The translations under genes were made by a program, and so were the position numbers. Positions 32,724 through 40,535 of a stretch of 64,000 nucleotides of DNA are shown in pieces. Location of the stretch: positions 88,679-152,678 of the forward strand of contig CAJUCT010000003.1 in the NCBI GenBank assembly GCA_910585015.1, read 5' to 3'. The notes beneath the pieces are model-generated. The model was not told the DNA's origin, searched no databases, and saw nothing but the letters and a program-made list of their open reading frames with translations. The stretch's first letter is position 1; every line of letters begins with the position of its first letter. The DNA is from an uncultured Acetatifactor sp. Its GTDB lineage: Bacteria > Bacillota > Clostridia > Lachnospirales > Lachnospiraceae.

Positions 32724-34031
32724 GTGTCTGAATCAAATAAGGAAAAAGAGGTTCGTGCATCACATTTACCGGAGCACGGTCCCGTCGATGAAAACGGTAA
32801 AGAGATTTTATTGTCCATTAGGAATGTGGATATCACTTTCGGCAGAGGGGATAAGGCTGTAAAAGCCGTGAAGAATGCGTCCTTCGATATTTATAAAGGA
32901 GAGACTTTTTCACTGGTGGGAGAGTCGGGATCCGGCAAGACGACCATAGGCCGCGCTGTCATCCGTGTCAATCCCTGTGCCGCAGGCGAGATTCTGTACA
33001 AGGGAGTCCGTATCTCCGGGAAAATTCCCCATTCTCTGGACAGGGAGGTAATCCGCAATATTCAGATGGTGTTTCAGGATCCTGCGGCCTCTCTGAATGA
33101 ACGTGCCACTGTGGATTACATTATTTCCGAGGGTCTGTACAATTTCCATCTGTATAAGAATGAGGCGGATCGTGTGGATAAGGTGGAGAAAATTGTCAAG
33201 GAGGTAGGTCTGCTGCCCGAGCATCTGACCAGGTATCCCCATGAGTTTTCAGGCGGACAGCGGCAAAGAATCGGTCTGGCCCGCGCCATGGTCATGGAGC
33301 CGGAGTTGGTGGTGGCTGATGAGCCGATCTCTGCTCTGGATGTGTCAATCCGCGCCCAAGTGCTGAATCTGTTGAAGAAATTCCAGCGTGAGAAAGGGGT
33401 GACATACCTCTTTATAGCCCACGACCTTTCCATCGTGCGTTTTATATCCGACAGGATAGGCGTTATCTACAAGGGTGACATTGTGGAAGTGGCCGATGCG
33501 GAGGAGTTATTTAACTTCCCGCTGCATCCCTACACCCGCTCCCTGATCTCAGCCATCCCTATTCCGGATCCCCAGTTGGAGAAGAATAAGGTTCTGTTTA
33601 CGTATGATCCTTCCGTGCATGATTACAGCGAGGATAAGCCGGAGTTCGTGTGTATTGGCCACGATCACTGGGTGTATGGCAACAAGAAGGAGATAGAGGA
33701 ATACAAGGCTATCCGGGAAAAAGGCCAGCCGCTGAAGTCCATCACGATTCTGGACCCCGGCGCTCCCAGAGAAGAGGTAAAACAGGAGATATCCCACACG
33801 GCGGAGGAAGAAGAATTTTTAAGTTCTCCTGTGCATGACACCGGTAATTTCCTCTATGCGTTTTTCTCATTCCTACTGCCTGTCGTCGGTATTATAGCGG
33901 CGCAGGTATTCAAGAAAAAAAGGTATTACCGCAACTACAAGGCATGTAGAAAAGGCGCTATTATAGGTTTTGTGCTGATTGGTATAATACTTGTATTGTT
34001 CCTGCTGTTATTGCTGCTGGCAGTGATATAA
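32724..34031 (+). CDS. Oligopeptide ABC ATPase, OppF-like, with C-terminal two-helix membrane tail
   Basis: 435 residues from GTG 32724 (AGGAGA upstream). Walker A GESGSGKT near residue 66, Q-loop MVFQDPAASLN, signature SGGQRQRIGLARAM, Walker B ELVVADEPISALD, H-loop AHDLSIV, and the OppF tail (HPYTRSLISAIPIPDP). OppF normally ends at about 310-330. Here a linker with an acidic patch (HTAEEEEFLSSP) leads at about residue 373 into two hydrophobic segments, NFLYAFFSFLLPVVGIIAAQVF and GAIIGFVLIGIILVLFLLLLLLAVI, separated by a basic loop (KKKRYYRNYKACRKG). A membrane tail on an ABC ATPase subunit is unusual and continuous in frame with no sign of a sequencing break. Confidence 0.9.
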   Translation: MSESNKEKEVRASHLPEHGPVDENGKEILLSIRNVDITFGRGDKAVKAVKNASFDIYKGETFSLVGESGSGKTTIGRAVIRVNPCAAGEILYKGVRISGKIPHSLDREVIRNIQMVFQDPAASLNERATVDYIISEGLYNFHLYKNEADRVDKVEKIVKEVGLLPEHLTRYPHEFSGGQRQRIGLARAMVMEPELVVADEPISALDVSIRAQVLNLLKKFQREKGVTYLFIAHDLSIVRFISDRIGVIYKGDIVEVADAEELFNFPLHPYTRSLISAIPIPDPQLEKNKVLFTYDPSVHDYSEDKPEFVCIGHDHWVYGNKKEIEEYKAIREKGQPLKSITILDPGAPREEVKQEISHTAEEEEFLSSPVHDTGNFLYAFFSFLLPVVGIIAAQVFKKKRYYRNYKACRKGAIIGFVLIGIILVLFLLLLLLAVI

Positions 34032-34055
34032 ACAAAAATAATGCAGTCTGGCTGT

Positions 34056-34286
34056 GCTGTGTTTACATAGGGGGAGAACGGGGCGTTGGCCGCCGGAGGA
34101 ACTCTATGTAGATACTACACAGCTAATTTTTTGTGGATTTCGTGGGCCTGTGTGTTGGAAGGGAATCTGCGGTACTTTAAAACAGCAGATTCCAGTACAA
34201 TACACTGATGAATATCTGGATGCCGACAGTAGCCAGATATTCATCACCGGGCCTGTGTGTTGGAAGGGAATCTGCGGTACTTTAAA
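34056..34286 (+). repeat. Stem-loop cluster with 38-bp direct repeats before the ApbE-like gene
   Basis: First stem: GCTGTGT..TACATAG (34056-34070) with CTATGTA..ACACAGC (34104-34123). Then a 38-bp direct repeat at 34144-34181 and 34249-34286 (identical, starts GGGCCTGTGTGTTGG, ends TACTTTAAA) that brackets a perfect 13-bp inverted repeat GATGAATATCTGG (34207-34219) / CCAGATATTCATC (34233-34245). Also GGAATCTGC (34162) pairs with GCAGATTCC (34184). The 273-base gap holds no credible gene. Confidence 0.85.
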
Positions 34287-34304
34287 TAGGAGAATTAAAG
34301 AAAA

Positions 34305-35573
34305 ATGGGAAGAACAACAAGAAGAGACAATCGTGATTTGCCGCATTTAAAGCCGGTGGAGAAAGTGCGGCTGTCGGAAAAGCATATCAAGCTGCGGATA
34401 GCGCTGACGGCGTTGTTCTTTGTCATAGGAGTGACGGCGCTGATCTACGGTCTTCTGAGTTTTCTGGGAGGGGGAGACGGGGGATGGAGGGAGATTACAG
34501 CCAGCACTTCCGGGCAGGAACACTGTGGCGGAGAGTTTGTGTTCCGATACGATCTGGAAGGAGACGGTCCGGCGATACGGGCCCAGTCCAGACAACTCAC
34601 GGATCTGTATACGGAGGCCATGATTCAGGCATATCAGATTTTTCACAGCCAGTCCTCTTTTGAGGGGATAAACAATCTCTATGCCGTCAACTGCCATCCG
34701 GGGGAGGCGCTGACAGTGGAGCCGGCGCTGTATGAGGCATTTAGGCTGCTGGAGGACAGTGGCAGCCGGGAGATGTACTTGGGGCCGGTGTATGTGCAAT
34801 ATGGCAATCTGTTTTCCAGTGACAGTGACGAACAGGCATCGGAGTTCGATCCCTTTTCCAATGAGGAGGCTGATGCTTACTACCGGGAGCAGGCCGCCTA
34901 TGCCGCAGATCCGGAGGCTGTCCGTCTGGAACTGCTGGGGGACAATCAGGTGAGGCTGGTGTTATCGGAGGAATATGCCCGGTATGCCCGGGAGCAGGGG
35001 ATTGGGGAATTAATAGACCTGGGGTGGATGCGCAATGCCTTTGTCATTGACTATGTGGCGGATGTTCTGACAGCCCAGGGCTTTACCCAGGGTGTACTGT
35101 CAAGCTATGACGGTTTCACCAGAAATCTTGACAGCCGGGGAGGCGGTTATGCGTACACTCTTTTTGACCGCCGGGAACAGGTGATCTATGAGGCGGGGAC
35201 GCTGGAATACGACCGGCCTGTGAGCATGGTTTTCCTGCGGGATTATCCCATGAATTATCTGGATACTCTGCAATACTATGAGTTTGAAAGCGGGGAGATC
35301 CGTTATCCCTATGTGGATGTGAAGTCAGGCCTGTGCAAGGCGTCGCTGCACAATTTAGTGGGCTATAGCTATGATGGAAGCTGTGCGCAGGTGTTGTTGG
35401 CCCTGATGCCGGTATATATTGCGGACAGCTTTGACGCCGGAGTTATGGGGCAGATGGCAGAAGAGGGCATTTACGGCATTTACTGCCAGGACAAGAAGAT
35501 TTATCACACGGAGGATGCGGCAAAGATCAGCGGAGTGCATGAAGAATACAGTCTGGTTGCCAACGGAGATTGA
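34305..35573 (+). CDS. Membrane-anchored, divergent ApbE-like protein
   Basis: 422 residues: basic N terminus, one membrane anchor (IALTALFFVIGVTALIYGLLSFL), then an extracytoplasmic domain. Its middle, ELIDLGWMRNAFVIDYVADVLTAQGFTQGVLSSYDGFTRNL (about residues 240-280), lines up with the ApbE motif 'DLGGIAKGYAVDRAAELL..G...ALINxGGD', and LTDLYTEAMIQAYQIF...INNLYAV with the family's N-terminal helices and 'IN' turn. The Lys-Gly of KGYAVD and the GG of the flavin loop are changed, so FMN transferase activity may be lost. Could be a flavin-binding or purely structural relative. Match is by eye and could be wrong. Confidence 0.5.
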   Translation: MGRTTRRDNRDLPHLKPVEKVRLSEKHIKLRIALTALFFVIGVTALIYGLLSFLGGGDGGWREITASTSGQEHCGGEFVFRYDLEGDGPAIRAQSRQLTDLYTEAMIQAYQIFHSQSSFEGINNLYAVNCHPGEALTVEPALYEAFRLLEDSGSREMYLGPVYVQYGNLFSSDSDEQASEFDPFSNEEADAYYREQAAYAADPEAVRLELLGDNQVRLVLSEEYARYAREQGIGELIDLGWMRNAFVIDYVADVLTAQGFTQGVLSSYDGFTRNLDSRGGGYAYTLFDRREQVIYEAGTLEYDRPVSMVFLRDYPMNYLDTLQYYEFESGEIRYPYVDVKSGLCKASLHNLVGYSYDGSCAQVLLALMPVYIADSFDAGVMGQMAEEGIYGIYCQDKKIYHTEDAAKISGVHEEYSLVANGD

Positions 35574-35591
35574 ATTTTAGACAAATATAAT

Positions 35592-35621
35592 AGGAGGATG
35601 CCTTACAAACGGCATCCTCCT
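35592..35621. terminator. Bidirectional terminator between converging genes
   Basis: AGGAGGATGCC (35592-35602), 8-base loop, GGCATCCTCCT (35611-35621), T's on both strands' 3' side. Confidence 0.8.
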
Positions 35622-35636
35622 TTAAAGATGAAAATA

Positions 35637-37022
35637 TTAAAATTCATTGCCGGGGAAACGGGGGATGCCGTCAAAGCCCGGTTTTAAGTCCTCATCGCTG
35701 GGAATATAGTCCATCATCTCCCCATTGTTGAATTTCTCATAGGCAACCATATCAAAGTAACCTGTGCCGGTGAGACCGAATACAATAGTTTTTTCCTCAC
35801 CGGTCTCCTTGCACTTCATGGCTTCATCAATGGCTGCACGGATGGCATGACTGCTCTCGGGGGCGGGGAGAATGCCTTCCACTCTGGCAAACTGGGTTGC
35901 CGCCTGGAACACTGCCGTCTGCTCCACGCTGGTAGCTTCCATGATGCCGTCGTGGTAGAGTTGGGACAGGATGGGGCTCATGCCGTGGTAGCGCAGACCT
36001 CCCGCATGGTTGGCGGAGGGAATGAAGCCGCTGCCCAATGTATACATCTTGGCTAAAGGGCATACCTTGCCGGTGTCGCAGAAGTCGTATGCGAACACGC
36101 CCCGGGTGAAGCTGGGGCAGGAGGCGGGTTCCACTGCGATGATGCGGTAATTCCTTTCCCCACGGATCATTTCCCCCGCAAAAGGAGAGATCAGACCGCC
36201 CAGGTTGGAGCCGCCTCCTGCGCAGCCGATGATGATATCAGGAACAATGTTGTATTTGTCCAAGGCGGCCTTGGTCTCCAGGCCGATGATGGTCTGGTGC
36301 AGCAGCACCTGGTTCAGCACACTTCCCAGCACATAGCGGTAACCCTCGCGGTTTTGTTCCGCTTCCACAGCCTCGGAGATAGCGCATCCCAGACTTCCGG
36401 AGGTGCCGGGATGCTCCGCCAGAATCTTTCTGCCCACCTCTGTGGTCATGCTGGGGGAGGGGGTAACGGTGGCCCCGTAGGTTCGCATCACCTCCCGGCG
36501 GAAAGGTTTCTGCTCATAGGATACCTTCACCATATACACCAGGCAGTCCAGGTCGAAGTAGGAGCAGGCCATGGAGAGGGCGGTGCCCCACTGTCCGGCG
36601 CCGGTCTCGGTGGTAACGCCCTTAAGGCCCTGCTTTTTGGCGTAGTAAGCTTGGGCGATGGCGGAGTTTAGTTTATGGCTGCCGCTGGTGTTGTTGCCCT
36701 CGAATTTGTAATAAATTTTGGCGGGTGTCTGTAATTTCTCCTCCAGGCAGTAGGCCCGTACCAAGGGCGACGGGCGGTACATCTTATAGAAATCCTGAAT
36801 TTCCTGGGGAATCGGAATGTAGGCATTGGTATCGTCCAGTTCCTGGGCCACCAGTTCGTCACAGAAAACCGCCTTCAGTTCCTCGGCGGTCATGGGCTGC
36901 AAAGTGCCGGGATTTAAGAGTGGCGCGGGCTTGTTTTTCATATCGGCCCGCAGATTGTACCAGCTGTCAGGAATCTCGTTTTCTTCCAAATAGATTTTAT
37001 AAGGGATCTTTTTTTCACTCAT
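35637..37022 (-). CDS. trpB: TrpB2-type tryptophan synthase beta-like PLP enzyme
   Basis: 461 residues, the longer TrpB2 form. PLP-site lysine in NNTSGSHKLNSAIAQAYYA, TETGAGQWGTALSMA, phosphate-binding IGCAGGGSNLGGLISPF, and AGGLRYHGMSPILSQLYHDG. Start at 37022 (MSEKKIPYK) because AGGAGG on the minus strand is 8 bases upstream; the ATG at 37028 is too close to it. TrpB2 enzymes condense indole with serine, often without TrpA. No trpA or other trp gene is nearby, so an indole-scavenging or serine-dehydratase-like role is possible. Confidence 0.92.
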   Translation of the reverse strand: MSEKKIPYKIYLEENEIPDSWYNLRADMKNKPAPLLNPGTLQPMTAEELKAVFCDELVAQELDDTNAYIPIPQEIQDFYKMYRPSPLVRAYCLEEKLQTPAKIYYKFEGNNTSGSHKLNSAIAQAYYAKKQGLKGVTTETGAGQWGTALSMACSYFDLDCLVYMVKVSYEQKPFRREVMRTYGATVTPSPSMTTEVGRKILAEHPGTSGSLGCAISEAVEAEQNREGYRYVLGSVLNQVLLHQTIIGLETKAALDKYNIVPDIIIGCAGGGSNLGGLISPFAGEMIRGERNYRIIAVEPASCPSFTRGVFAYDFCDTGKVCPLAKMYTLGSGFIPSANHAGGLRYHGMSPILSQLYHDGIMEATSVEQTAVFQAATQFARVEGILPAPESSHAIRAAIDEAMKCKETGEEKTIVFGLTGTGYFDMVAYEKFNNGEMMDYIPSDEDLKPGFDGIPRFPGNEF

Positions 37023-37639
37023 TTGCATTTCCTCCTGTTTTGAGGTTCTTCGGAACCTTTATTCTACGCCATAATAATAGCGGTTGATTATACAATGTAT
37101 TTCCTTTGGGGAATTGTAGCCACTGAATATATATTCTAACACAGATTGGAAAAACATACAATTTTTTTTCTCCTAAATTTATTGCTTTAATAGTGGAAAG
37201 AAGCTATATTGTACCTATAGGAAGAGGCGGATGACGTGTCGCTGATCACCGCCCCAGGCGCTGAATACAAAGCTGTATTTACCGGCAAAAGGCACTTTGA
37301 TGTTAGAGAAAGGCTACAAAGGCATATTTGAAAGCTTGTCAAAAGAAAAAACAGTCGGAACTTATCGTAAGAAAAGCTGATTTTACTAAAGCAGGGATAT
37401 ATCTGTAATACTATTTTTGCGGGAAAAGGGACAGTAGTTAGTGGACAATTAAAGATTAGAAAGGCTCTGTGTAATGCAGAGCCTTTCTAACAAATTGGGT
37501 TAGTTTTCCGAGATATAAAAGTATAAGGAATGGAACGGGATTCCATGATACGGTAAAAGAGCTTTTCTTGTATGGAGAGTGAGTAACTAAGTTGTAACAT
37601 TTTTCTGGTATAATAAAAAAAACAGGTGGTTTATTGAAA
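37023..37639. other. Intergenic region of about 600 bp with degenerate coding traces
   Basis: Near trpB it holds a minus-strand TATAAT (37092-37087) without a good -35. Between about 37210 and 37412 short open stretches in different frames (ending VRKADFTKAGIYL before TAA at 37410) look like a decayed gene I cannot name. At 37458-37488 AGAAAGGCTCTG pairs with CAGAGCCTTTCT, a terminator-like hairpin without T-run. Its base composition is already A+T-rich like the island that follows. Confidence 0.45.
37583..37614 (+). promoter_or_regulatory. Promoter and operator of the two-component system genes
   Basis: GTAACTAAGTTGTAAC (37583-37598), then 10 bases, then TATAAT (37609-37614), with no conventional -35. 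The same layout (one base different in the operator, same 10-base gap) precedes the ABC transporter at 39548-39579, so this is most likely the binding site of the response regulator and the pair is autoregulated. Confidence 0.7.
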
Positions 37640-38311
37640 ATGATCGAATTATTTTATGCTGAGGATGACGCTCATATTGCAGGTGTTGTAAAAAGATATC
37701 TGGAACAGAAAAACTTTAAGGTAGTAATATATAATACGATTTCAGAGGTCAGACGAGCTTTGGAAATTCATGTACCAACAGTTATTTTGTTGGATTGGAA
37801 TATGCCGGATGGCCGTGGGGATAGTCTATGTCAATGGATACGTGGCAGATGGAAGGAACTGCCGATTATTTTCCTAACGGTTCGGGATGACTCCCAGGAT
37901 ATTGTTTCAGGTTTTCAAAATGGTGCGGATGATTATGTAGTAAAGCCTTTTGAACTAAGCGTATTGTATTCAAGGATTCAGGCGGTACTTAGGAGAACGG
38001 GCAATGTGGCGGTGCAGTACCTGTCCTGCGATGGAATCAAGATAGATTTAAACCGCAGGACAGTTTCTTATGGTATGGAAGAAATAGATTTAAGCGTATC
38101 AGAGTATGGGCTGCTTTTGTATCTCTTGCAGAATAAAGGAAAGACTGTTACCAGGGAAAAAATCTTAGAACAGGTATGGGATGTAAATGGAAACTACGTG
38201 AATGACCATACATTGACAGTTACTATGAAACGGCTGCGGGATAAACTGCACCAGCCGTCCTGTTTGAAAACAATTAGAAGTGTGGGATACCGTATGGAGG
38301 ATACCATATGA
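37640..38311 (+). CDS. OmpR-family response regulator
   Basis: 223 residues. Receiver domain with acidic pair AEDD (residues 7-10), phospho-acceptor Asp52 (VILLDWNMPDG), Thr in IIFLTVRDD and Lys in DYVVKPFE; winged-helix DNA-binding domain with SVSEYGLLLYLLQNKGKTVTREKILEQVWD and DNHTLTV-like VNDHTLTVTMKRLRDKL. ATG 37640 or TTG 37634 could be used (AGGTGG at 37623-37628). Overlaps the kinase gene by 4 bases. BceR/VanR-like; expected to control the ABC transporter downstream. Confidence 0.93.
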   Translation: MIELFYAEDDAHIAGVVKRYLEQKNFKVVIYNTISEVRRALEIHVPTVILLDWNMPDGRGDSLCQWIRGRWKELPIIFLTVRDDSQDIVSGFQNGADDYVVKPFELSVLYSRIQAVLRRTGNVAVQYLSCDGIKIDLNRRTVSYGMEEIDLSVSEYGLLLYLLQNKGKTVTREKILEQVWDVNGNYVNDHTLTVTMKRLRDKLHQPSCLKTIRSVGYRMEDTI

Positions 38312-39525
38312 GTGGGAGAAAAAACTTTGTGATTATATTTGGGTTTGTAGCAGCTGTTAGCTTGATTTCTTCTGCTGCTACAGCAATGCTGATTTCTTGT
38401 TATTACAGCAGACATCAATTTGATTTGGTAAATGTTATCTGTGGCGAAGTGCTGGAACAAGATCCGAAAATGATGAGTATAGTTTCTTCCGCATTGAAAG
38501 AATATACGGGTGGAAATGTCGATGGTGTGGCAGTGAATAACGTTTTATCTGTTTTAGGGTATCGCATATCTGATTTTTCGGATTCTGCTATTACATATCA
38601 TATTATATTTGCAATAACAGGGTTTTTGGCAGGAATCTTCCTCTTTGTTTTTACTTTTGTATTTCGTAACAAAACAGAAGCGAAACGAATAGAGGCACTG
38701 TCGGATTATTTGGAGCAGGTTAATATTGGAAAAGCGGTTGTCCTCTCTGTTTCAGGAGAAGACATTTTTTCTAAATTGGAAGATGAAATATATAAGACAG
38801 TGACATTTCTTTACCAGACAAAGGATGCCGCAGTACAGGCAAAAAATGATTTTGCTGAGAATTTATCAAATATTGCACATCAGATAAAAACACCTATCAC
38901 TGCAATTTCTTTATCACTGCAAACATTATCTGAAATATCAGTGAAAAACGAATATGAAAAAGATAAGATGGAACAGATAAAGAAACAGTTAAACAGACTT
39001 ATCCATCTAGAAGAATCCCTGCTTGTTTTATCCCGCCTTGATGCAGGTGCATTGACGTTTCAAAAAGAAGAGGCAGATGTTTTTACTGTGCTTGTCCTTG
39101 CGGCAGACAATTTGCAGGAATTATTTGTAGATTCCGGCACTTCCATTGATATTCCAGAATTAGGGGAGATGGTAATAAGAGCCGATTTAGACTGGACGAT
39201 GGAAGCAATTATGAATGTAATGAAAAACTGTATGGAACATAATATGGGCGGAACAGTCCATTGCTCTTATAGGCAGAATCCGCTATATACAGAAATACTT
39301 ATTTGGGATGAGGGGGATGGATTTGTCAAAGAAGATATTCCGCATCTTTTTAAGCGGTTTTATCGGGGACAGAATGCAAGTGTGGGAGATAATATCCATA
39401 ACAGCGGCATTGGAATAGGCCTGGCATTGTCAAAAGAGATTATAGAACATCAAAATGGGACAATAAGGGCTAAAAATCTGCCGAATGGCGGTGCATGTTT
39501 TGAAATCCGGTTATATAAGCAATAA
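38308..39525 (+). CDS. Sensor histidine kinase
   Basis: 405 residues: helix 1 (VIIFGFVAAVSLISSAATAMLI), an outer loop of about 75 residues, helix 2 (IIFAITGFLAGIFLFVFTFVF), a HAMP-like linker, the HisKA box NLSNIAHQIKTPITAI with His191, and a HATPase domain with N box MKNCMEHN, G1 WDEGDGF, F box LFKRFYRG and G2 SGIGIGLALSKEI. The small outer loop is larger than in true BceS kinases (which have almost none), so it may sense its ligand directly. Cognate to the regulator upstream. Confidence 0.93.
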   Translation: MSGRKNFVIIFGFVAAVSLISSAATAMLISCYYSRHQFDLVNVICGEVLEQDPKMMSIVSSALKEYTGGNVDGVAVNNVLSVLGYRISDFSDSAITYHIIFAITGFLAGIFLFVFTFVFRNKTEAKRIEALSDYLEQVNIGKAVVLSVSGEDIFSKLEDEIYKTVTFLYQTKDAAVQAKNDFAENLSNIAHQIKTPITAISLSLQTLSEISVKNEYEKDKMEQIKKQLNRLIHLEESLLVLSRLDAGALTFQKEEADVFTVLVLAADNLQELFVDSGTSIDIPELGEMVIRADLDWTMEAIMNVMKNCMEHNMGGTVHCSYRQNPLYTEILIWDEGDGFVKEDIPHLFKRFYRGQNASVGDNIHNSGIGIGLALSKEIIEHQNGTIRAKNLPNGGACFEIRLYKQ

Positions 39526-39547
39526 ATGTAATATCAATTCTGCTGCA

Positions 39548-39579
39548 GTTACTAAGTTGTAACTTTCATTTGGTACAAT
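39548..39579 (+). promoter_or_regulatory. Promoter and operator of the BceAB-type transporter
   Basis: GTTACTAAGTTGTAAC (39548-39563), 10 bases, TACAAT (39574-39579). Near-identical to 37583-37614. Confidence 0.7.
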
Positions 39580-39584
39580 ATAAC

Positions 39585-39787
39585 TTATCAGAAGTGTCCT
39601 TTACTTCTGATAAAAGGCGCAGTCTTTGCGCCGTGCATCCGACTATAAGAAGCTGCCCTTGCTTCTTATAGTATAGCTTGTAAACAGTTTGCCTGCAGGA
39701 ACAAGTTTGGATGTTTTACATCCAAATACGCATTAACGCAGTATCGCAGGCCAGCCTGCGATATGCAGGAAGGAGGAAAGTTTACAA
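39585..39787 (+). promoter_or_regulatory. Highly structured leader of the ABC transporter mRNA
   Basis: Right after the promoter come successive hairpins: TTATCAGAAGT/ACTTCTGATAA (39585-39613), GGCGCA/TGCGCC (39616-39632), ACTATAAGAAGC/GCTTCTTATAGT (39642-39672), GGATGT/ACATCC (39709-39723) and TCGCAGG/CCTGCGA (39744-39761), the last two being a copy of the dispersed repeat seen at 15450-15601. TTGTAAAC (39678) and GTTTACAA (39780) could close the last part. The ribosome site AAGGAGG (39834-39840) is outside the stems. Confidence 0.75.
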
Positions 39788-39848
39788 ATTAACGGGCAGC
39801 TTTGCTGCAAGCGTAATCATTCAAATTATCCATAAGGAGGAAACTAAA

Positions 39849-40529
39849 ATGAATATCTTAACATGCGAAGGAGTTTGTAAAACATATGGCTCCGGCAATA
39901 ATCAGGTGGCTGCGCTGGATGGTATTGATTTGGCGGTGGACAAGGGAGAATTTGTGGCGATTATTGGAGCGTCCGGTTCAGGTAAATCTACACTGCTGCA
40001 TATTCTGGGAAGCGTGGATAAACCTACAAGCGGAAAAGTTACAATAGACGGAACGGATTTGTCAAAACTGAATCAGACACAGGCAGCGATTTTCCGCAGA
40101 AGAAAAGTGGGTTTGGTGTATCAGTTCTACAACCTGATTCCAACACTTACTGTGCAAAAAAACATTCTCATGCCGCTTGCCCTTGATAAGAAGAAGCCAA
40201 ACAAAGAGTATTTTGAAAAGATTGTCCGTTCGCTTGGCATTGCTGAACGGCTTGAAGCCCTGCCAAACCAGTTGTCAGGCGGGCAGCAGCAAAGGGTTGC
40301 CATAGCACGTTCCCTGATTTATCGCCCGGCTCTGCTTTTGGCGGACGAGCCGACTGGAAATTTGGATCAGAAAAATTCCAAAGAAATTATTGATATGCTG
40401 AAATTATCCAACCGTAATTTGGAACAGACGATTGTGCTGATTACCCATGATGAGAAAGTGGCTTTAGAAGCAGACCGTATCATAACCATAGAGGATGGGC
40501 ATATTATAAGTGACGAGAAGCGGAGGTAA
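39849..40529 (+). CDS. Antimicrobial-peptide type ABC transporter ATPase (BceA/MacB-like)
   Basis: 226 residues from ATG 39849 (AAGGAGG nine bases before). Walker A IGASGSGKSTLLH, Q-loop VYQFYNLIPTLTV, signature LSGGQQQRVAIARSL, Walker B ALLLADEPTGNLD, H-loop ITHDEKVA. This is the lolCDE/BceA class that powers FtsX-type permeases. Paired with the 737-residue permease that follows by 6 bases and controlled by the two-component system upstream. Confidence 0.95.
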   Translation: MNILTCEGVCKTYGSGNNQVAALDGIDLAVDKGEFVAIIGASGSGKSTLLHILGSVDKPTSGKVTIDGTDLSKLNQTQAAIFRRRKVGLVYQFYNLIPTLTVQKNILMPLALDKKKPNKEYFEKIVRSLGIAERLEALPNQLSGGQQQRVAIARSLIYRPALLLADEPTGNLDQKNSKEIIDMLKLSNRNLEQTIVLITHDEKVALEADRIITIEDGHIISDEKRR

Positions 40530-40535
40530 TGAGCT

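Noticed and set aside
34054..34350. Possible 98-residue protein with a repeated GPVCWKGICGTL peptide
   Set aside because: The peptide repeat only reflects the 38-bp DNA direct repeat in an intergenic stem-loop region; no ribosome site, and it overlaps the start of the ApbE-like gene in another frame.
37458..37488. Terminator for an unknown upstream gene
   Set aside because: Good 12-bp stem but no T-run on either strand, so not called as a terminator.
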